Assembly: GCA_963662905.2 (NCBI GenBank)
Contig: CAXXFD010000003.1
Location: forward strand, 1,612,001 to 1,676,000
Direction: 5' to 3'
Length of the DNA stretch: 64,000 bases
Source of the DNA: G963662905 sp963662905
GTDB taxonomy: Bacteria; Bacteroidota; Bacteroidia; Bacteroidales; WRLA01
Part shown: in pieces, positions 18,001 through 25,713 of the stretch
Layout: the number at the start of each line of letters is the position of its first letter
How positions within the stretch are numbered: the first letter of the stretch is position 1
The notes under the pieces: generated by a model
The model's database searches: none
Seen by the model: the letters and a program-made list of their open reading frames with translations, nothing else
Told to the model about the DNA's origin: nothing
Program-made: the position numbers and the translations under genes

Positions 18001-18783
18001 CCGAACAGCACTTCAAACGAAAATCCGATTGCAACTTATACGTACAACCTGATGGAGAATGCCACCTATATGATTGTGGCCAACGGCATCCTCAGCGAAA
18101 ACGGTTATGATCCGGTGCAGCCTTTCGACCTCTATGTATATGATATGGCACGCGAAATGGCTTCCGATGAGATGAATACCGATGTGCTTGTTTTCCACGG
18201 CGCAACCGATGCCCCAATTGTAGATATTTACGAAATGACCGCAGGGGAACTGGTTGACAACCTCGATTACAGTGATTTCCGTGGCTACCTGGAGCTTCCT
18301 ACAGCGGATTATGTTCTGGAAGTACGTGACGAAAGCGGTTCCACAACATTGCTCAGCTATGACGCACCACTGCAAACCCTTGGTCTTGAAGGAGCTGCAA
18401 TCAGTGTATTTGCCAGCGGATTCCTGAACCCGGGCAACAATTCCAATGGCGCTGAATTCGGTTTGTACGTAGCCCTTGCAAGCGGTGGCGACCTCATTCC
18501 GCTGCCTTCAACAACGGCAACAAGTGTAGAGGAAAATGAATTAATTGGCGACATCAGCATTTTCCCAAATCCGGCTACAGATGTAATCAACATCCGTGCG
18601 CAGGGGAACACATTGTCACAAGTACAAATTCTCAGCCTCACCGGTGAACTGATCTATGAAGGCACATTAAATGCCAACGAAAAACTACAAATTGGCACAG
18701 AATTTTTGTCAAGTGGACTATACTTTGTGAGCCTTACACAAGGTTCTGCACGGCAAGTTGAAAAAATCACCGTTACACGGTAA
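15040..18783 (+). CDS. Secreted DUF4397 repeat protein with T9SS C-terminal sorting domain
   Basis: The 1247-residue protein begins with a signal peptide ending near residue 22 (LAQ). It then has five units of about 225-229 residues, each opening with a form of ARVQVIHNSADAAA and containing VDIWLND, an HGATDAP block and FASGFLNP. These are DUF4397 domains, whose function is unknown. Units 3, 4 and 5 begin at 16465, 17152 and 17839, exactly 687 bp apart, and are nearly identical in DNA. The last 85 or so residues form a type A T9SS tail: ISIFPNPATD, ILSLTGELIYEG, and a final block with SGLYFV. It is expected to be exported by Sec, carried over the outer membrane by T9SS, and attached to or released from the surface. 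The large acidic repeats suggest an adhesive or matrix role, which is inference. Confidence 0.9.
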   Translation: MRKINSLIVILALLISQTVLAQSARVQIIHNSPDAAAEKVDIWLNETLLLDDFQFRTASPFIDAPAKEDLIISIAGPESTSPDNPIARYDFRFEPNQTYKIIANGIVSATGYNPAPAFDLYVYESGRESTGNNNLTESLFFHGATDAPAIDVFEKEYGQIIDGLAYGDFNGYISFPTNDYVLSIYPDDQDIELISYVAPFDRLEAGGDAITIIASGFMDRTQNSDGASFGLFLVTPDGGDFIPLNEYEPIAKLQLIHNAADPVAETVDIYVNDEIFINNFQFRTATAFVDVPAETNLSIDVLPANSTSAANPLATFNQNFADGINYTLIANGLITDGFMPFKGFDIYKYGNAKTVAAADFVTDLNVFHGGTDAPTIDIYEKNSGALIDDLSYSDFTGYLELPTQDYVLEIRDMSGENTLLSYTAPLSSLNLGGAALNIIASGFLNPAENNNGEAFGLFAVPATGGEFIALPEYRSTARVQVIHNSADAAAASVDIWLNDMLLLDDFMFRQASPFVDAPAGEDINIHILPPNSTSNENPIATYTYNLMDGGTYMIVANGILSENGYDPVQPFDLYVYDMAREMASDEMNTDVLVFHGATDAPIVDIYEMIAGELVDNLDYSDFRGYLELPTADYVLEVRDETGMETLLSYSAPLQTLGLDGSAISVFASGFLNPDNNSNGDAFGLFVALADGGDLIPLPVYEPQATARVQVIHNSADAAAASVDIWLNDILLLDDFMFRQASPFVDAPAGEDINIHILPPNSTSNENPIATYTYNLMDGGTYMIVANGILSENGYDPVQPFDLYVYDMAREMASDEMNTDVLVFHGATDAPIVDIYEMTAGELVDNLDYSDFRGYLELPTADYVLEVRDETGMETLLSYSAPLQTLGLEGAAISVFASGFLNPDNNSNGDAFGLFVALADGGDLIPLPVYEPQATARVQVIHNSADAAAASVDIWLNDILLLDDFMFRQASPFVDAPAGEDINIHILPPNSTSNENPIATYTYNLMENATYMIVANGILSENGYDPVQPFDLYVYDMAREMASDEMNTDVLVFHGATDAPIVDIYEMTAGELVDNLDYSDFRGYLELPTADYVLEVRDESGSTTLLSYDAPLQTLGLEGAAISVFASGFLNPGNNSNGAEFGLYVALASGGDLIPLPSTTATSVEENELIGDISIFPNPATDVINIRAQGNTLSQVQILSLTGELIYEGTLNANEKLQIGTEFLSSGLYFVSLTQGSARQVEKITVTR
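16465..18512 (+). repeat. Three tandem 687-bp near-identical coding repeats
   Basis: Three consecutive units start at 16465, 17152 and 17839. Most differences between them are single silent or near-silent changes (for example CTGCCACC against TTGCCACC), with a few replacements such as MIAGEL against MTAGEL and DGGT against ENAT. The first two units of the same gene are much more diverged. This points to recent tandem duplication or ongoing gene conversion. Confidence 0.9.
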
Positions 18784-18804
18784 ATTTTTCTCTGTTTTGC
18801 TTTC

Positions 18805-18836
18805 AAAGGCGGGGCGCTATGTCCCGCCTTTTTTTT
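18805..18836 (+). terminator. Intrinsic terminator of the DUF4397 gene
   Basis: AAAGGCGGG pairs with CCCGCCTTT across a nine-base loop and runs into a T-tract. Confidence 0.85.
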
Positions 18837-18868
18837 GAACAAAATCTTGATAACCGCCTTGAGTAGGT

Positions 18869-19270
18869 ATGGCGAAGTCCGGTAAAATAATTGTTTTCTT
18901 TGATGAAAGCTGCTTGATGTGCAATTCATTTGTGCGTTTACTCATCAAAATGGATCGTAGGGAAAGGATCAGCTTTGCTTCACTGGCTTTATTAAAAAAC
19001 AGGCCGCGAAACAAAATATGCGAAACCTTCAACACAGACAGCGTGCTAGTTTGGTCGGATACGAAATGTTATGATAAGTCTTCAGCTGTAACCACTATTT
19101 TTAAGGCTCTGCCCTATCCCTGGAAGTTTTTATCTTTTTTCCGAATCATCCCCGCCCAATGGCGTGACAAATTATATGATATGATTGCGCGGAACCGCAA
19201 GATATTCCAAAAACCTTATTGTCCGGTTCCAGACCCGAAAATTAAAAGCCGTTTTATTCAATCCTTGTAA
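18869..19270 (+). CDS. DCC family (DUF393) thiol-disulfide oxidoreductase-like protein
   Basis: The 133-residue protein has the family hallmark D12-E-S-C15-L-M-C18 near the N-terminus, after an IIVFF strand. The second family element is recognisable in the KPYCPVPDPKIKSRF tail. The DCC/YuxK family has a thioredoxin-like fold and a CxxC pair, but physiological partners are not well defined. The motif here has Glu where Gly is common (DGxCxxC). The gene ends convergently with, and overlaps by 17 bp, the DUF502 gene on the other strand. It probably forms its own transcript, because a terminator lies just upstream. Confidence 0.85.
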   Translation: MAKSGKIIVFFDESCLMCNSFVRLLIKMDRRERISFASLALLKNRPRNKICETFNTDSVLVWSDTKCYDKSSAVTTIFKALPYPWKFLSFFRIIPAQWRDKLYDMIARNRKIFQKPYCPVPDPKIKSRFIQSL

Positions 19271-19844
19271 CGCCTCCGGAGACGATAAACTTCATCACTT
19301 CTGCCGGTGATGCGCTAACTTTCTTAACATTAGCGGCATCCACAATAAACAGATCTCCCATGACACTAAGTGAATACGGCAGATAAACAGCAATTTTTTT
19401 CCCTTCAATTCCAAGTGCTGCCATATCTTCAGATGTTAAGAAACCCAGTCGAATTATTTCAGGATCATGATTCACAATAACCTGAACCGGTTCGGTGAAT
19501 TTTTTCTTCTGCCCTACAAAGGCCGACATCAGATCCTTCATTGCCGTATAAATGATCTTGATCAGCGGAGCCTTGCTGATGAGCCGGTCGAAGTAATTAA
19601 TCACCGGGCTAAAAATAAAAGTAGATCCCAAAAAACCTATCAGGGTAACGAACAGAATAATAATCACCACACCAAGGCCGGGCAAGGAAAACCCGAGAAT
19701 ATTCTCGATGTAACGTTCCAGCAGCCCATCAACAAAAGTAAAACTGACATAAAGCGTGTAGGCGGTCACGGAAACAGGAATCAGATAAAGCAAGCCCTGC
19801 ATCAGGTAGCGGATAAATTGCCGCCAAAAACCATATTTTTTCAT
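19254..19844 (-). CDS. DUF502 family membrane protein
   Basis: The 196-residue protein has two strongly hydrophobic segments (about residues 13-35 and 53-76). They are followed by a soluble region with the family pattern: SPVINYFDRLISKAPLIKIIY, then GFLTSEDM and VYLPYSLSVMGDLFIV. This matches DUF502, a widespread bacterial and plant family with no agreed biochemical role. Both ends are normal for the family. It is convergent with the DCC gene and overlaps it by 17 bp. The 221 bp upstream, towards maf, contain two adjacent hairpins. Confidence 0.85.
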   Translation of the reverse strand: MKKYGFWRQFIRYLMQGLLYLIPVSVTAYTLYVSFTFVDGLLERYIENILGFSLPGLGVVIIILFVTLIGFLGSTFIFSPVINYFDRLISKAPLIKIIYTAMKDLMSAFVGQKKKFTEPVQVIVNHDPEIIRLGFLTSEDMAALGIEGKKIAVYLPYSLSVMGDLFIVDAANVKKVSASPAEVMKFIVSGGVTRIE

Positions 19845-19971
19845 CCGTTTATATTTTGATTTTCATAAGCAAAATGGAACTGCGCATTGCTGAACAATCA
19901 TCATCTTATATTTTGATCATTATTCAGTCATGCTTCGTTTCATCTTGAATTTATTTCTGGTTTGAATAGAA

Positions 19972-20021
19972 CGGGGATTACGAATCCCCAAGGAATCCGT
20001 TTTTGAAAAGAATCGGATCCT
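19972..20021. repeat. Pair of adjacent hairpins between maf and the DUF502 gene
   Basis: GGGGATT-ACG-AATCCCC at 19973-19989 is a perfect stem. Just after it, GGAATCCG and CGGATCC can pair around an A/T-rich loop. Neither has a good U-tract in either direction, so they are not typical terminators. They may be a decayed repeat or an RNA 3' end structure for maf. Confidence 0.35.
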
Positions 20022-20065
20022 GCTACGAATGTACTCAAAATTCCAACAAAGCCTGAGCTTTGAAT

Positions 20066-20665
20066 TTATCTGCCTGCAAAATTCATTAATTCACAATAAA
20101 GCTTTTGGGTGGGAAGTCCCATCACATTATAGAAACTTCCGCTGATTGATTCCACGCCCACCAGGCCGATCCATTCCTGAATTCCATAAGCTCCCGCTTT
20201 ATCAAAAGGCCGATATACCTTCACATAATGACGTACCTCATCATCATGCAAAGCACGAAAACGCACCTTTGTGCTAGCCGAAAAAGAAAACTGTTTTGCG
20301 GCACTACGCAGGCAAACACCTGTAATAACCTCGTGCTCAGCACCCGACAAAGCACCGATTATTTTAATTGCATCCTGCTCATCATTAGGCTTCCCAAGTA
20401 CTTTCCCTTGCGCACAGACTACTGTATCGGCGGTTATAAGCAAATAATTTTGTGGCAAATCAATTTCATGAAACCAGTTGCTTTTTATTCGGGCAAGATA
20501 TTCCGCACTTTCCTGCCAGGAAACATCATCGGGCAAAGTTTCGTCCACATCCGCTTTCTTCACATCAAAATCAATTCCCATTTGCTTTAGCAGGCTTTGC
20601 CGGCGCGGGCTTCCACTGGCAAGGATAATCTTATAATCGGAAAGCTTCTTTTTCAGCATAATCAT
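20066..20665 (-). CDS. maf: Maf-family nucleotide pyrophosphatase
   Basis: I start at the ATG at 20665, which overlaps the stop of the prenyltransferase gene as TAATG; the longer frame runs back through that gene. The 199-residue product shows the Maf signature LASGSPRRQSLLKQMG, then KADVDE, ITADTVV and GKPND, and later DKAGAYGIQE. Maf proteins hydrolyse non-canonical or modified nucleoside triphosphates (the YhdE class acts on dTTP/UTP) and have been linked to septum control. It is the last gene of the grpE-dnaJ-ubiA-maf run. Translational coupling to the gene upstream is likely. Confidence 0.93.
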   Translation of the reverse strand: MIMLKKKLSDYKIILASGSPRRQSLLKQMGIDFDVKKADVDETLPDDVSWQESAEYLARIKSNWFHEIDLPQNYLLITADTVVCAQGKVLGKPNDEQDAIKIIGALSGAEHEVITGVCLRSAAKQFSFSASTKVRFRALHDDEVRHYVKVYRPFDKAGAYGIQEWIGLVGVESISGSFYNVMGLPTQKLYCELMNFAGR

Positions 20666-21624
20666 TAAAATTCCAGGTACAACAATTGCATGGAAAAAAC
20701 ACCAGCGGCCATAAAAACTTTCAGGTAGAGGCTTAATGCCGAGAAATCTTTTTTGCGCTTTGCCGTCCAGATATTTTGCATGATGAATAAGCCAAAAGCA
20801 CACAGCAGGAGCACATAGAGAAAAAGGTTGATAAAATCTTCCTCAAAAGCACGGTAAGAGAGATACATCAAGGCCAAAACAACAATTCCGACAAGTCCCA
20901 GCAAGATGATTTTTGTTTTTTCAAATCCAAAAACAACAGGAACCGTTCTTGCACCAAATGCCTGATCACCTGTTATATCTTCAGCATCTTTGACAATCTC
21001 CCTGATTAAAGTAACCATAAAAGCAAATCCGCTGTAAAGCCCAACAAAAGAATGGATTAAAGGATATGCACGCAAGCCTTCTACAAAAAGGGATGGGTGT
21101 GGAAATCGGGCAAGATACTCCATAAGCCAGGGCAATGCCAGAGAAAGTGCTGCCAGAAAAGCAATCAATACATTCCCTATAAAGAGCTTGTATTTAAATC
21201 GGGGAGAATAAAACCAAAGCCCTCCAACAGAGAAAACAAACATAAGAAAAGCATTGAACTGCTCAATACGCAAGGAAATATAAAGACCTATTAACAAGCC
21301 ACTTAAGCTCAAAATCCAATATAATTTCCAGGCAGATTTAATATGTATTTTATTTTCAATGATAATGCGGGAGGGGCGATTGATCCGGTCAATGTACTCA
21401 TCACAAATATCATTATAGCAATATCCTCCGGCAGCTATGAAAACAGTTGCGAGGACAAGAAGCAAAAAGTCAGTTAAGCTTAGCGCAAAACTGACCTGGT
21501 TCATTTCGTAAATCGGGCCAATCAGAAACCAGCGAACAAAAAGCTGGATAAGGATCAGCATCAAAAGGTTTGGCCATCGAATGAGCCTGAGCAATGGGAG
21601 TATTCGGCTAGTCATATGGCTCAA
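20665..21624 (-). CDS. UbiA-family prenyltransferase (geranylgeranylglycerol-phosphate type candidate)
   Basis: The 319-residue protein is almost wholly membrane-embedded, with eight or nine helices. It carries both UbiA aspartate motifs: YNDICDEYIDRINRP (NDxxDxxxD, residues near 95-109) and a second Asp-rich loop KDAEDITGD. Enzymes of this family transfer a polyprenyl group to an aromatic ring or to glycerol phosphate. Bacteroidota members next to maf are usually labelled geranylgeranylglycerol-phosphate geranylgeranyltransferases; that assignment is from context and family only. An M at residue 4 (21615) is an alternative start. It lies 15 bp after dnaJ and overlaps maf by one base. Confidence 0.85.
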   Translation of the reverse strand: MSHMTSRILPLLRLIRWPNLLMLILIQLFVRWFLIGPIYEMNQVSFALSLTDFLLLVLATVFIAAGGYCYNDICDEYIDRINRPSRIIIENKIHIKSAWKLYWILSLSGLLIGLYISLRIEQFNAFLMFVFSVGGLWFYSPRFKYKLFIGNVLIAFLAALSLALPWLMEYLARFPHPSLFVEGLRAYPLIHSFVGLYSGFAFMVTLIREIVKDAEDITGDQAFGARTVPVVFGFEKTKIILLGLVGIVVLALMYLSYRAFEEDFINLFLYVLLLCAFGLFIMQNIWTAKRKKDFSALSLYLKVFMAAGVFSMQLLYLEF

Positions 21625-21639
21625 AAGTACAAATTCTTA

Positions 21640-22809
21640 TCAGCTACCGCTGAAATAATCCCTCATTTTGTGGAAAAATGATTTTTCGCGGCTACCCGGA
21701 TTTGGTATAAAATTGGGCGAATGCATGGCATTTTCCATAAATGCAGTTTCTTCTTTACTCAACGTTTTTGGCACCCAAACGTTAATGTTGACCAGCAAAT
21801 CGCCCTGGCCATAACCATTCACATCGGGCAGACCTTTACCTTTGAGGCGGAGCACTTTGCCCGGCTGTGTTCCCGGTGCAATTTTAATACGTGCTTTACC
21901 ATCAACAGTAGGAATTTCCACACTGGATCCCATCACGGCTTCGGGGAAGCTTACATAGTGTTCGTACAGCAGGTTAATACCATCGCGTTCCAGGGATTCA
22001 TGGGGAACTTCATCGATAAGGACGATCAAATCCCCATTCACACCGCCACGAGGGGCTGCATTTCCTTTACCGGTCATCGATAGTTGCATTCCGGATGTTA
22101 CACCGGCAGGTATTTGGATTTCAATTACTTCCTCGCCTTTCACAATACCTTCACCATAGCAAGCCGTACATTTATCGGTAATAATCTGTCCTTCACCGCC
22201 ACAAGCCGGGCAAGTTGAGGAAGTTTGCATTTGTCCCAGAATCGTATTGGTTACCTGTGTTACCTGACCTGTACCATGACAAGTCTGACATGTAGAATAG
22301 GAACTTCCATTTTTCGCTCCGGTACCGTTACAACTTTCGCAGGCAATATATTTGCTTACCTTGATCTTTTTCGTGGCTCCATGTGCAATTTCTTTAAGGC
22401 TCAATTTCACTTTTACCCGCAGGTTACTGCCTCTGCGCACACGACGACGTCCGGAAGAACGGGCACGGCCACCGCCAAACCCAAAACCGCCTCCACCGAA
22501 AGCACTTTCAAAGATATCGCCAAAATTGGAGAAAATATCGTCCATTGACATACCTCCGCCACCAAAACCGCCACCGGCAGCACCGCCCACTCCGGCATGG
22601 CCAAACTGGTCGTAACGACTCCGTTTATTGGGGTCCCTCAGCACTTCATAAGCTTCAGCAGCTTCTTTAAATTTTTCTTCCGCTTCTGAATTTCCCGGGT
22701 TTTTATCAGGATGAAATTTCAGTGCTTTTTTGCGGTATGCTTTTTTTATTTCATCGTCAGAGGCTGATTTTGAAACCTCCAGAACATCATAATAATCTCT
22801 CTTTGACAT
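21640..22809 (-). CDS. dnaJ: Chaperone protein DnaJ
   Basis: The 389-residue protein has a complete type I DnaJ layout. The J domain has HPD at residues 33-35. A Gly/Phe-rich segment (about 70-125, partly Gly/Arg-rich) is followed by four CxxCxGxG zinc motifs (CESCNGTG, CQTCHGTG, CPACGGEG, CTACYGEG) and the C-terminal substrate-binding domains. It stimulates DnaK ATPase and delivers unfolded proteins. grpE is 66 bp upstream on the same strand, while dnaK is not in the window. No CIRCE-type inverted repeat was found upstream. Confidence 0.97.
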   Translation of the reverse strand: MSKRDYYDVLEVSKSASDDEIKKAYRKKALKFHPDKNPGNSEAEEKFKEAAEAYEVLRDPNKRSRYDQFGHAGVGGAAGGGFGGGGMSMDDIFSNFGDIFESAFGGGGFGFGGGRARSSGRRRVRRGSNLRVKVKLSLKEIAHGATKKIKVSKYIACESCNGTGAKNGSSYSTCQTCHGTGQVTQVTNTILGQMQTSSTCPACGGEGQIITDKCTACYGEGIVKGEEVIEIQIPAGVTSGMQLSMTGKGNAAPRGGVNGDLIVLIDEVPHESLERDGINLLYEHYVSFPEAVMGSSVEIPTVDGKARIKIAPGTQPGKVLRLKGKGLPDVNGYGQGDLLVNINVWVPKTLSKEETAFMENAMHSPNFIPNPGSREKSFFHKMRDYFSGS

Positions 22810-22875
22810 AATATTTCCTCATATTCTTAATGAACCGACAATAACGGATCTTCGGGTTTCTGATGTTTCAATATA

Positions 22876-23502
22876 TTAGCTTCCTACAACTACTTTTGCG
22901 TAGCGGATCACTTTTTCATTCATCAGATATCCTTTTTCAATTACATCAACAACTTTCCCTTTCAAATCCTCTTCCGGAGCCGGTATTTTTGTCAGTGCTT
23001 CGTGGAAATCCGTATCAAATTCCTTTCCTTTGGAATTCATTTCTTCCAGTCCCTCACGTTTCAAAATTGCCATAAACTTATTGTAAATCAACTCCATACC
23101 CTCACGAGCACCTTTACTTGATTCGTCATCACCGGAAATAGAAGCCATACCACGATCAAAGTCATCCAAAACCGGAAGCAATGATTCAACCAGTTTGGCA
23201 GAAGCAGATTTACTTAGCTCCAGGCGTTCTTTTGCTGTTCTTCTGCGGAAATTATCGAATTCCGAAAACAGGCGAAGGTATTTATCATTTATCTCAGCAA
23301 CTTTACCCTCCAGCTCTTCTATTTTATCATCTTTTGAGGCTTTTTTGGAGCGTTTTTTCTTTTTCTCCTTTTTTTCTTCATTAGGATCTTCTGCTCCTAA
23401 ATCCTCTTTTTCAACACTTTCGGTTTGCTGTTCTTTTTCAGCATTTATATCTTCAATGCGTTCTTCTTTTGTTTCTTTATCCATAGGTATTTTATCAGAC
23501 AT
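22876..23502 (-). CDS. grpE: Nucleotide exchange factor GrpE
   Basis: I use the ATG at 23502 (MSDKIPMDKET); the longer frame from 23622 runs into murA. The 208-residue product has a highly charged N-terminal arm of about 75 residues with a Lys-rich run, then a long coiled coil (YLRLFSEFDNFRRRTAKER). The beta-domain signature follows as VIEKGYLMNEKVIRYAKV near the end. GrpE releases ADP from DnaK. It forms an operon with dnaJ. The 94-bp gap to murA contains two short palindromes (GCAAAGACTTTGC at 23539 and GACAATTTGTC at 23567), possible control sites. Confidence 0.95.
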   Translation of the reverse strand: MSDKIPMDKETKEERIEDINAEKEQQTESVEKEDLGAEDPNEEKKEKKKKRSKKASKDDKIEELEGKVAEINDKYLRLFSEFDNFRRRTAKERLELSKSASAKLVESLLPVLDDFDRGMASISGDDESSKGAREGMELIYNKFMAILKREGLEEMNSKGKEFDTDFHEALTKIPAPEEDLKGKVVDVIEKGYLMNEKVIRYAKVVVGS

Positions 23503-23596
23503 AATCCAATGTTTAGTTAAATTAACAAAGCGCGAATAGCAAAGACTTTGCCATAAGAGTTTAAGGGACAATTTGTCAGGATTTTGAGGGAATTTC

Positions 23597-24904
23597 TCAG
23601 GAAATGCGTTCAATATGTGCACCTATGGCACGAAGACGGCTATCAATATTTTGATATCCCCGGTCAATTTGTTCAATATTATCGATAATACTTTCGCCTT
23701 CAGCAGACAAAGCCGCAATAAGCAAAGCCACACCGGCGCGGATATCGGGTGAGCTCATGCGGATACCGCGCAGGCTTTGCTGTCGGTCTAATCCGATTAC
23801 CGTTGCTCGGTGCGGGTCACAAAGAATGATTTGGGCACCCATATCAATGAGCTTATCCACAAAAAACAAGCGGCTTTCAAACATTTTCTGATGAATCAAA
23901 ACGCTTCCTTTGGCCTGAATGGCAGTAACGAGGGCGATACTGATCAAATCAGGGGTAAATCCGGGCCAGGGCGCATCCGAAATGGTCATAATGGAGCCAT
24001 CGATAAAAGTATCCACCTCATAATGGGCCTGTTGCGGCATAATGATATCATCACCTTCATGCACTAATATTAAGCCCAGACGCCTAAAAACATCCGGAAT
24101 TATTCCCAGTTCATCCCAGGCTACATTTCGAATGCGGAGCTCGGAGCGTGTCATTGCTGCCAGACCAATAAAGCTGCCGATTTCAATCATATCGGGCAGG
24201 AGTTTATGCTCTGTCCCACCAAGTTCTTCAACGCCTTCAATGGTAAGAAGATTGGAACCCACACCGCTGATTTTTCCGCCCATACGGTTGATCATGCGGC
24301 ACAGCTGCTTCAGGTAGGGTTCGCAAGCGGCATTAAAAACCGTAGTTTTCCCTTTTGCCAGACTTGCAGCCATAACAATATTTGCCGTACCGGTAACAGA
24401 GGCTTCATCGAGGTGCATATAGCATCCTTCCAGTTTCGACGCATTTACTTTATAAAAACGTGCATCTTTGCAGTACTCAAAGCGTGCGCCCAGTTTCTGA
24501 AATCCGGCAAAATGCGTATCCAGCCTCCTGCGGCCAATTTTATCACCACCCGGTTGAGGGATATAAGCGGCGCCAAAACGAGCCAGCAAAGGCCCGATAA
24601 TCATTACGGAACCACGCAATGAAGCAGCACGTTTGGCATATTCATCGCTAAGCAGCAAATCCAAATCCACATTTTGTGCACGAAAACTACGGCTGCCCTC
24701 ACCTAAAGGCTTTACTTCAACGCCAAGAAACTGCAAAAGATCAATAAGCTTATTCACATCCCGTATATCAGGAATATTATTGATAATGACCTCTTCATTG
24801 GTTAGCAAAACAGCACAAATCACCTGTAAAGCTTCATTTTTAGCGCCTTGTGGAACAATCTCCCCTTTTAACTGATGATTTCCTTCGATGCGGAATGACC
24901 CCAT
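23597..24904 (-). CDS. murA: UDP-N-acetylglucosamine 1-carboxyvinyltransferase MurA, Asp active-site variant
   Basis: The 435-residue enzyme transfers enolpyruvate from PEP to UDP-GlcNAc, the first committed step of peptidoglycan synthesis in the cytoplasm. Recognisable parts are the QGAKNEAL start, the RGSVMIIGPLLARFG segment, and the EPSP-synthase-like repeats. The active-site loop reads PGGDKIGRRR: the residue that is Cys115 in E. coli is Asp121 here (codon at 24542-24544). Asp at this position is known from fosfomycin-insensitive MurA enzymes, because the drug alkylates the Cys. It sits between the DUF4290 gene and grpE on the same strand. Confidence 0.95.
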   Translation of the reverse strand: MGSFRIEGNHQLKGEIVPQGAKNEALQVICAVLLTNEEVIINNIPDIRDVNKLIDLLQFLGVEVKPLGEGSRSFRAQNVDLDLLLSDEYAKRAASLRGSVMIIGPLLARFGAAYIPQPGGDKIGRRRLDTHFAGFQKLGARFEYCKDARFYKVNASKLEGCYMHLDEASVTGTANIVMAASLAKGKTTVFNAACEPYLKQLCRMINRMGGKISGVGSNLLTIEGVEELGGTEHKLLPDMIEIGSFIGLAAMTRSELRIRNVAWDELGIIPDVFRRLGLILVHEGDDIIMPQQAHYEVDTFIDGSIMTISDAPWPGFTPDLISIALVTAIQAKGSVLIHQKMFESRLFFVDKLIDMGAQIILCDPHRATVIGLDRQQSLRGIRMSSPDIRAGVALLIAALSAEGESIIDNIEQIDRGYQNIDSRLRAIGAHIERIS

Positions 24905-24969
24905 AATATTAAGTTTTTAAGTAGCCGCCCTCAGCAAAAAGCCAAAGCACTAAGCACACTTCAGATAAT

Positions 24970-25587
24970 TTAGTTTTTGTTTTTTTTCTTGCTCTTTTTC
25001 TTTTGAAGTTGTTGTTTGGATTGACTGACCAATAAGGTTGCATCCTGAAGTTGCACTGTTTCAGTAGTGCGCACAATGCGCCCCTCAGAAAGCTCTTTAA
25101 GGTTCTCCAGGATAAGGTCATCGGTGACTGTATCCCGGCTCCAGGTAAGGTATGCCTTTTTCATATGATTGGCAATAGCATGAATGAAGGCCTCTTTTTC
25201 TTCGCCTTCCTCATAATCGGCCGCTTTATTGATCATCGCAAGAATATTTTTACCATAATGCCGGTATCTCATCCGTTTATCATTATAGCTCATCTTTTCG
25301 GGCATTAAATCCGGCGCATCTCTCTCCGGTGGGGGAAATGGCCCGTCAACATCAAGCTTAAAATCAGAAATGATATAGAGATGATCCCATAATTTATGCT
25401 TCTGTTCTTCGCTTTCGCTTTTTAATTCTTGAACCTGAGACATCACCTTCACTACTGCTGCAGCAGCTTTATTGCGCTCATCACGGTCTTCAAGCCCAAC
25501 AACATGTTTCACCATTTTCTGGATGTTGCGCCCATACTCAGGAATGATCAATTTATCCCTGGTGCTGTTATATTCCATTTTATCCAT
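24970..25587 (-). CDS. DUF4290 domain-containing protein
   Basis: The protein matches the Bacteroidota DUF4290 family through its YNSTRDKLIIPEYGRNIQ N-terminus. The later MRYRHYGKNILAMI segment looks like an internal echo of the first. I use the ATG at 25587 (205 residues); starts at 25620 or 25578 are also possible. The C-terminus ends in a very Lys-rich tail. No catalytic motif or membrane segment is visible, and the function is unknown. It is just upstream of murA (65 bp) and probably heads the murA transcript. A TACTTTTG -7 element lies about 86 nt upstream. Confidence 0.8.
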   Translation of the reverse strand: MDKMEYNSTRDKLIIPEYGRNIQKMVKHVVGLEDRDERNKAAAAVVKVMSQVQELKSESEEQKHKLWDHLYIISDFKLDVDGPFPPPERDAPDLMPEKMSYNDKRMRYRHYGKNILAMINKAADYEEGEEKEAFIHAIANHMKKAYLTWSRDTVTDDLILENLKELSEGRIVRTTETVQLQDATLLVSQSKQQLQKKKSKKKNKN

Positions 25588-25672
25588 TGGCAGTCCGCTT
25601 ATTGCCCTGCTCTTTGACACAAAACCGGGGCAATGATTTTATTTTAATAATTAAATGATTGATAACAAACTA

Positions 25673-25680
25673 CAAAAGTA
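25673..25680 (-). promoter_or_regulatory. Candidate -7 element for the DUF4290-murA transcript
   Basis: The minus strand reads TACTTTTG, an exact TAnnTTTG match, in the gap between pcrA and the DUF4290 gene. No clear TTG is seen about 20 nt upstream. Confidence 0.45.
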
Positions 25681-25713
25681 CAAATAATCTCATTTTATAG
25701 GGCTTTTGCGGTT

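Noticed and set aside
15040..18783. Possibility that the repeated block is a CRISPR array or other non-coding repeat
   Set aside because: The unit is 687 bp, in frame, and encodes a conserved protein domain with silent differences, so it is a coding repeat.
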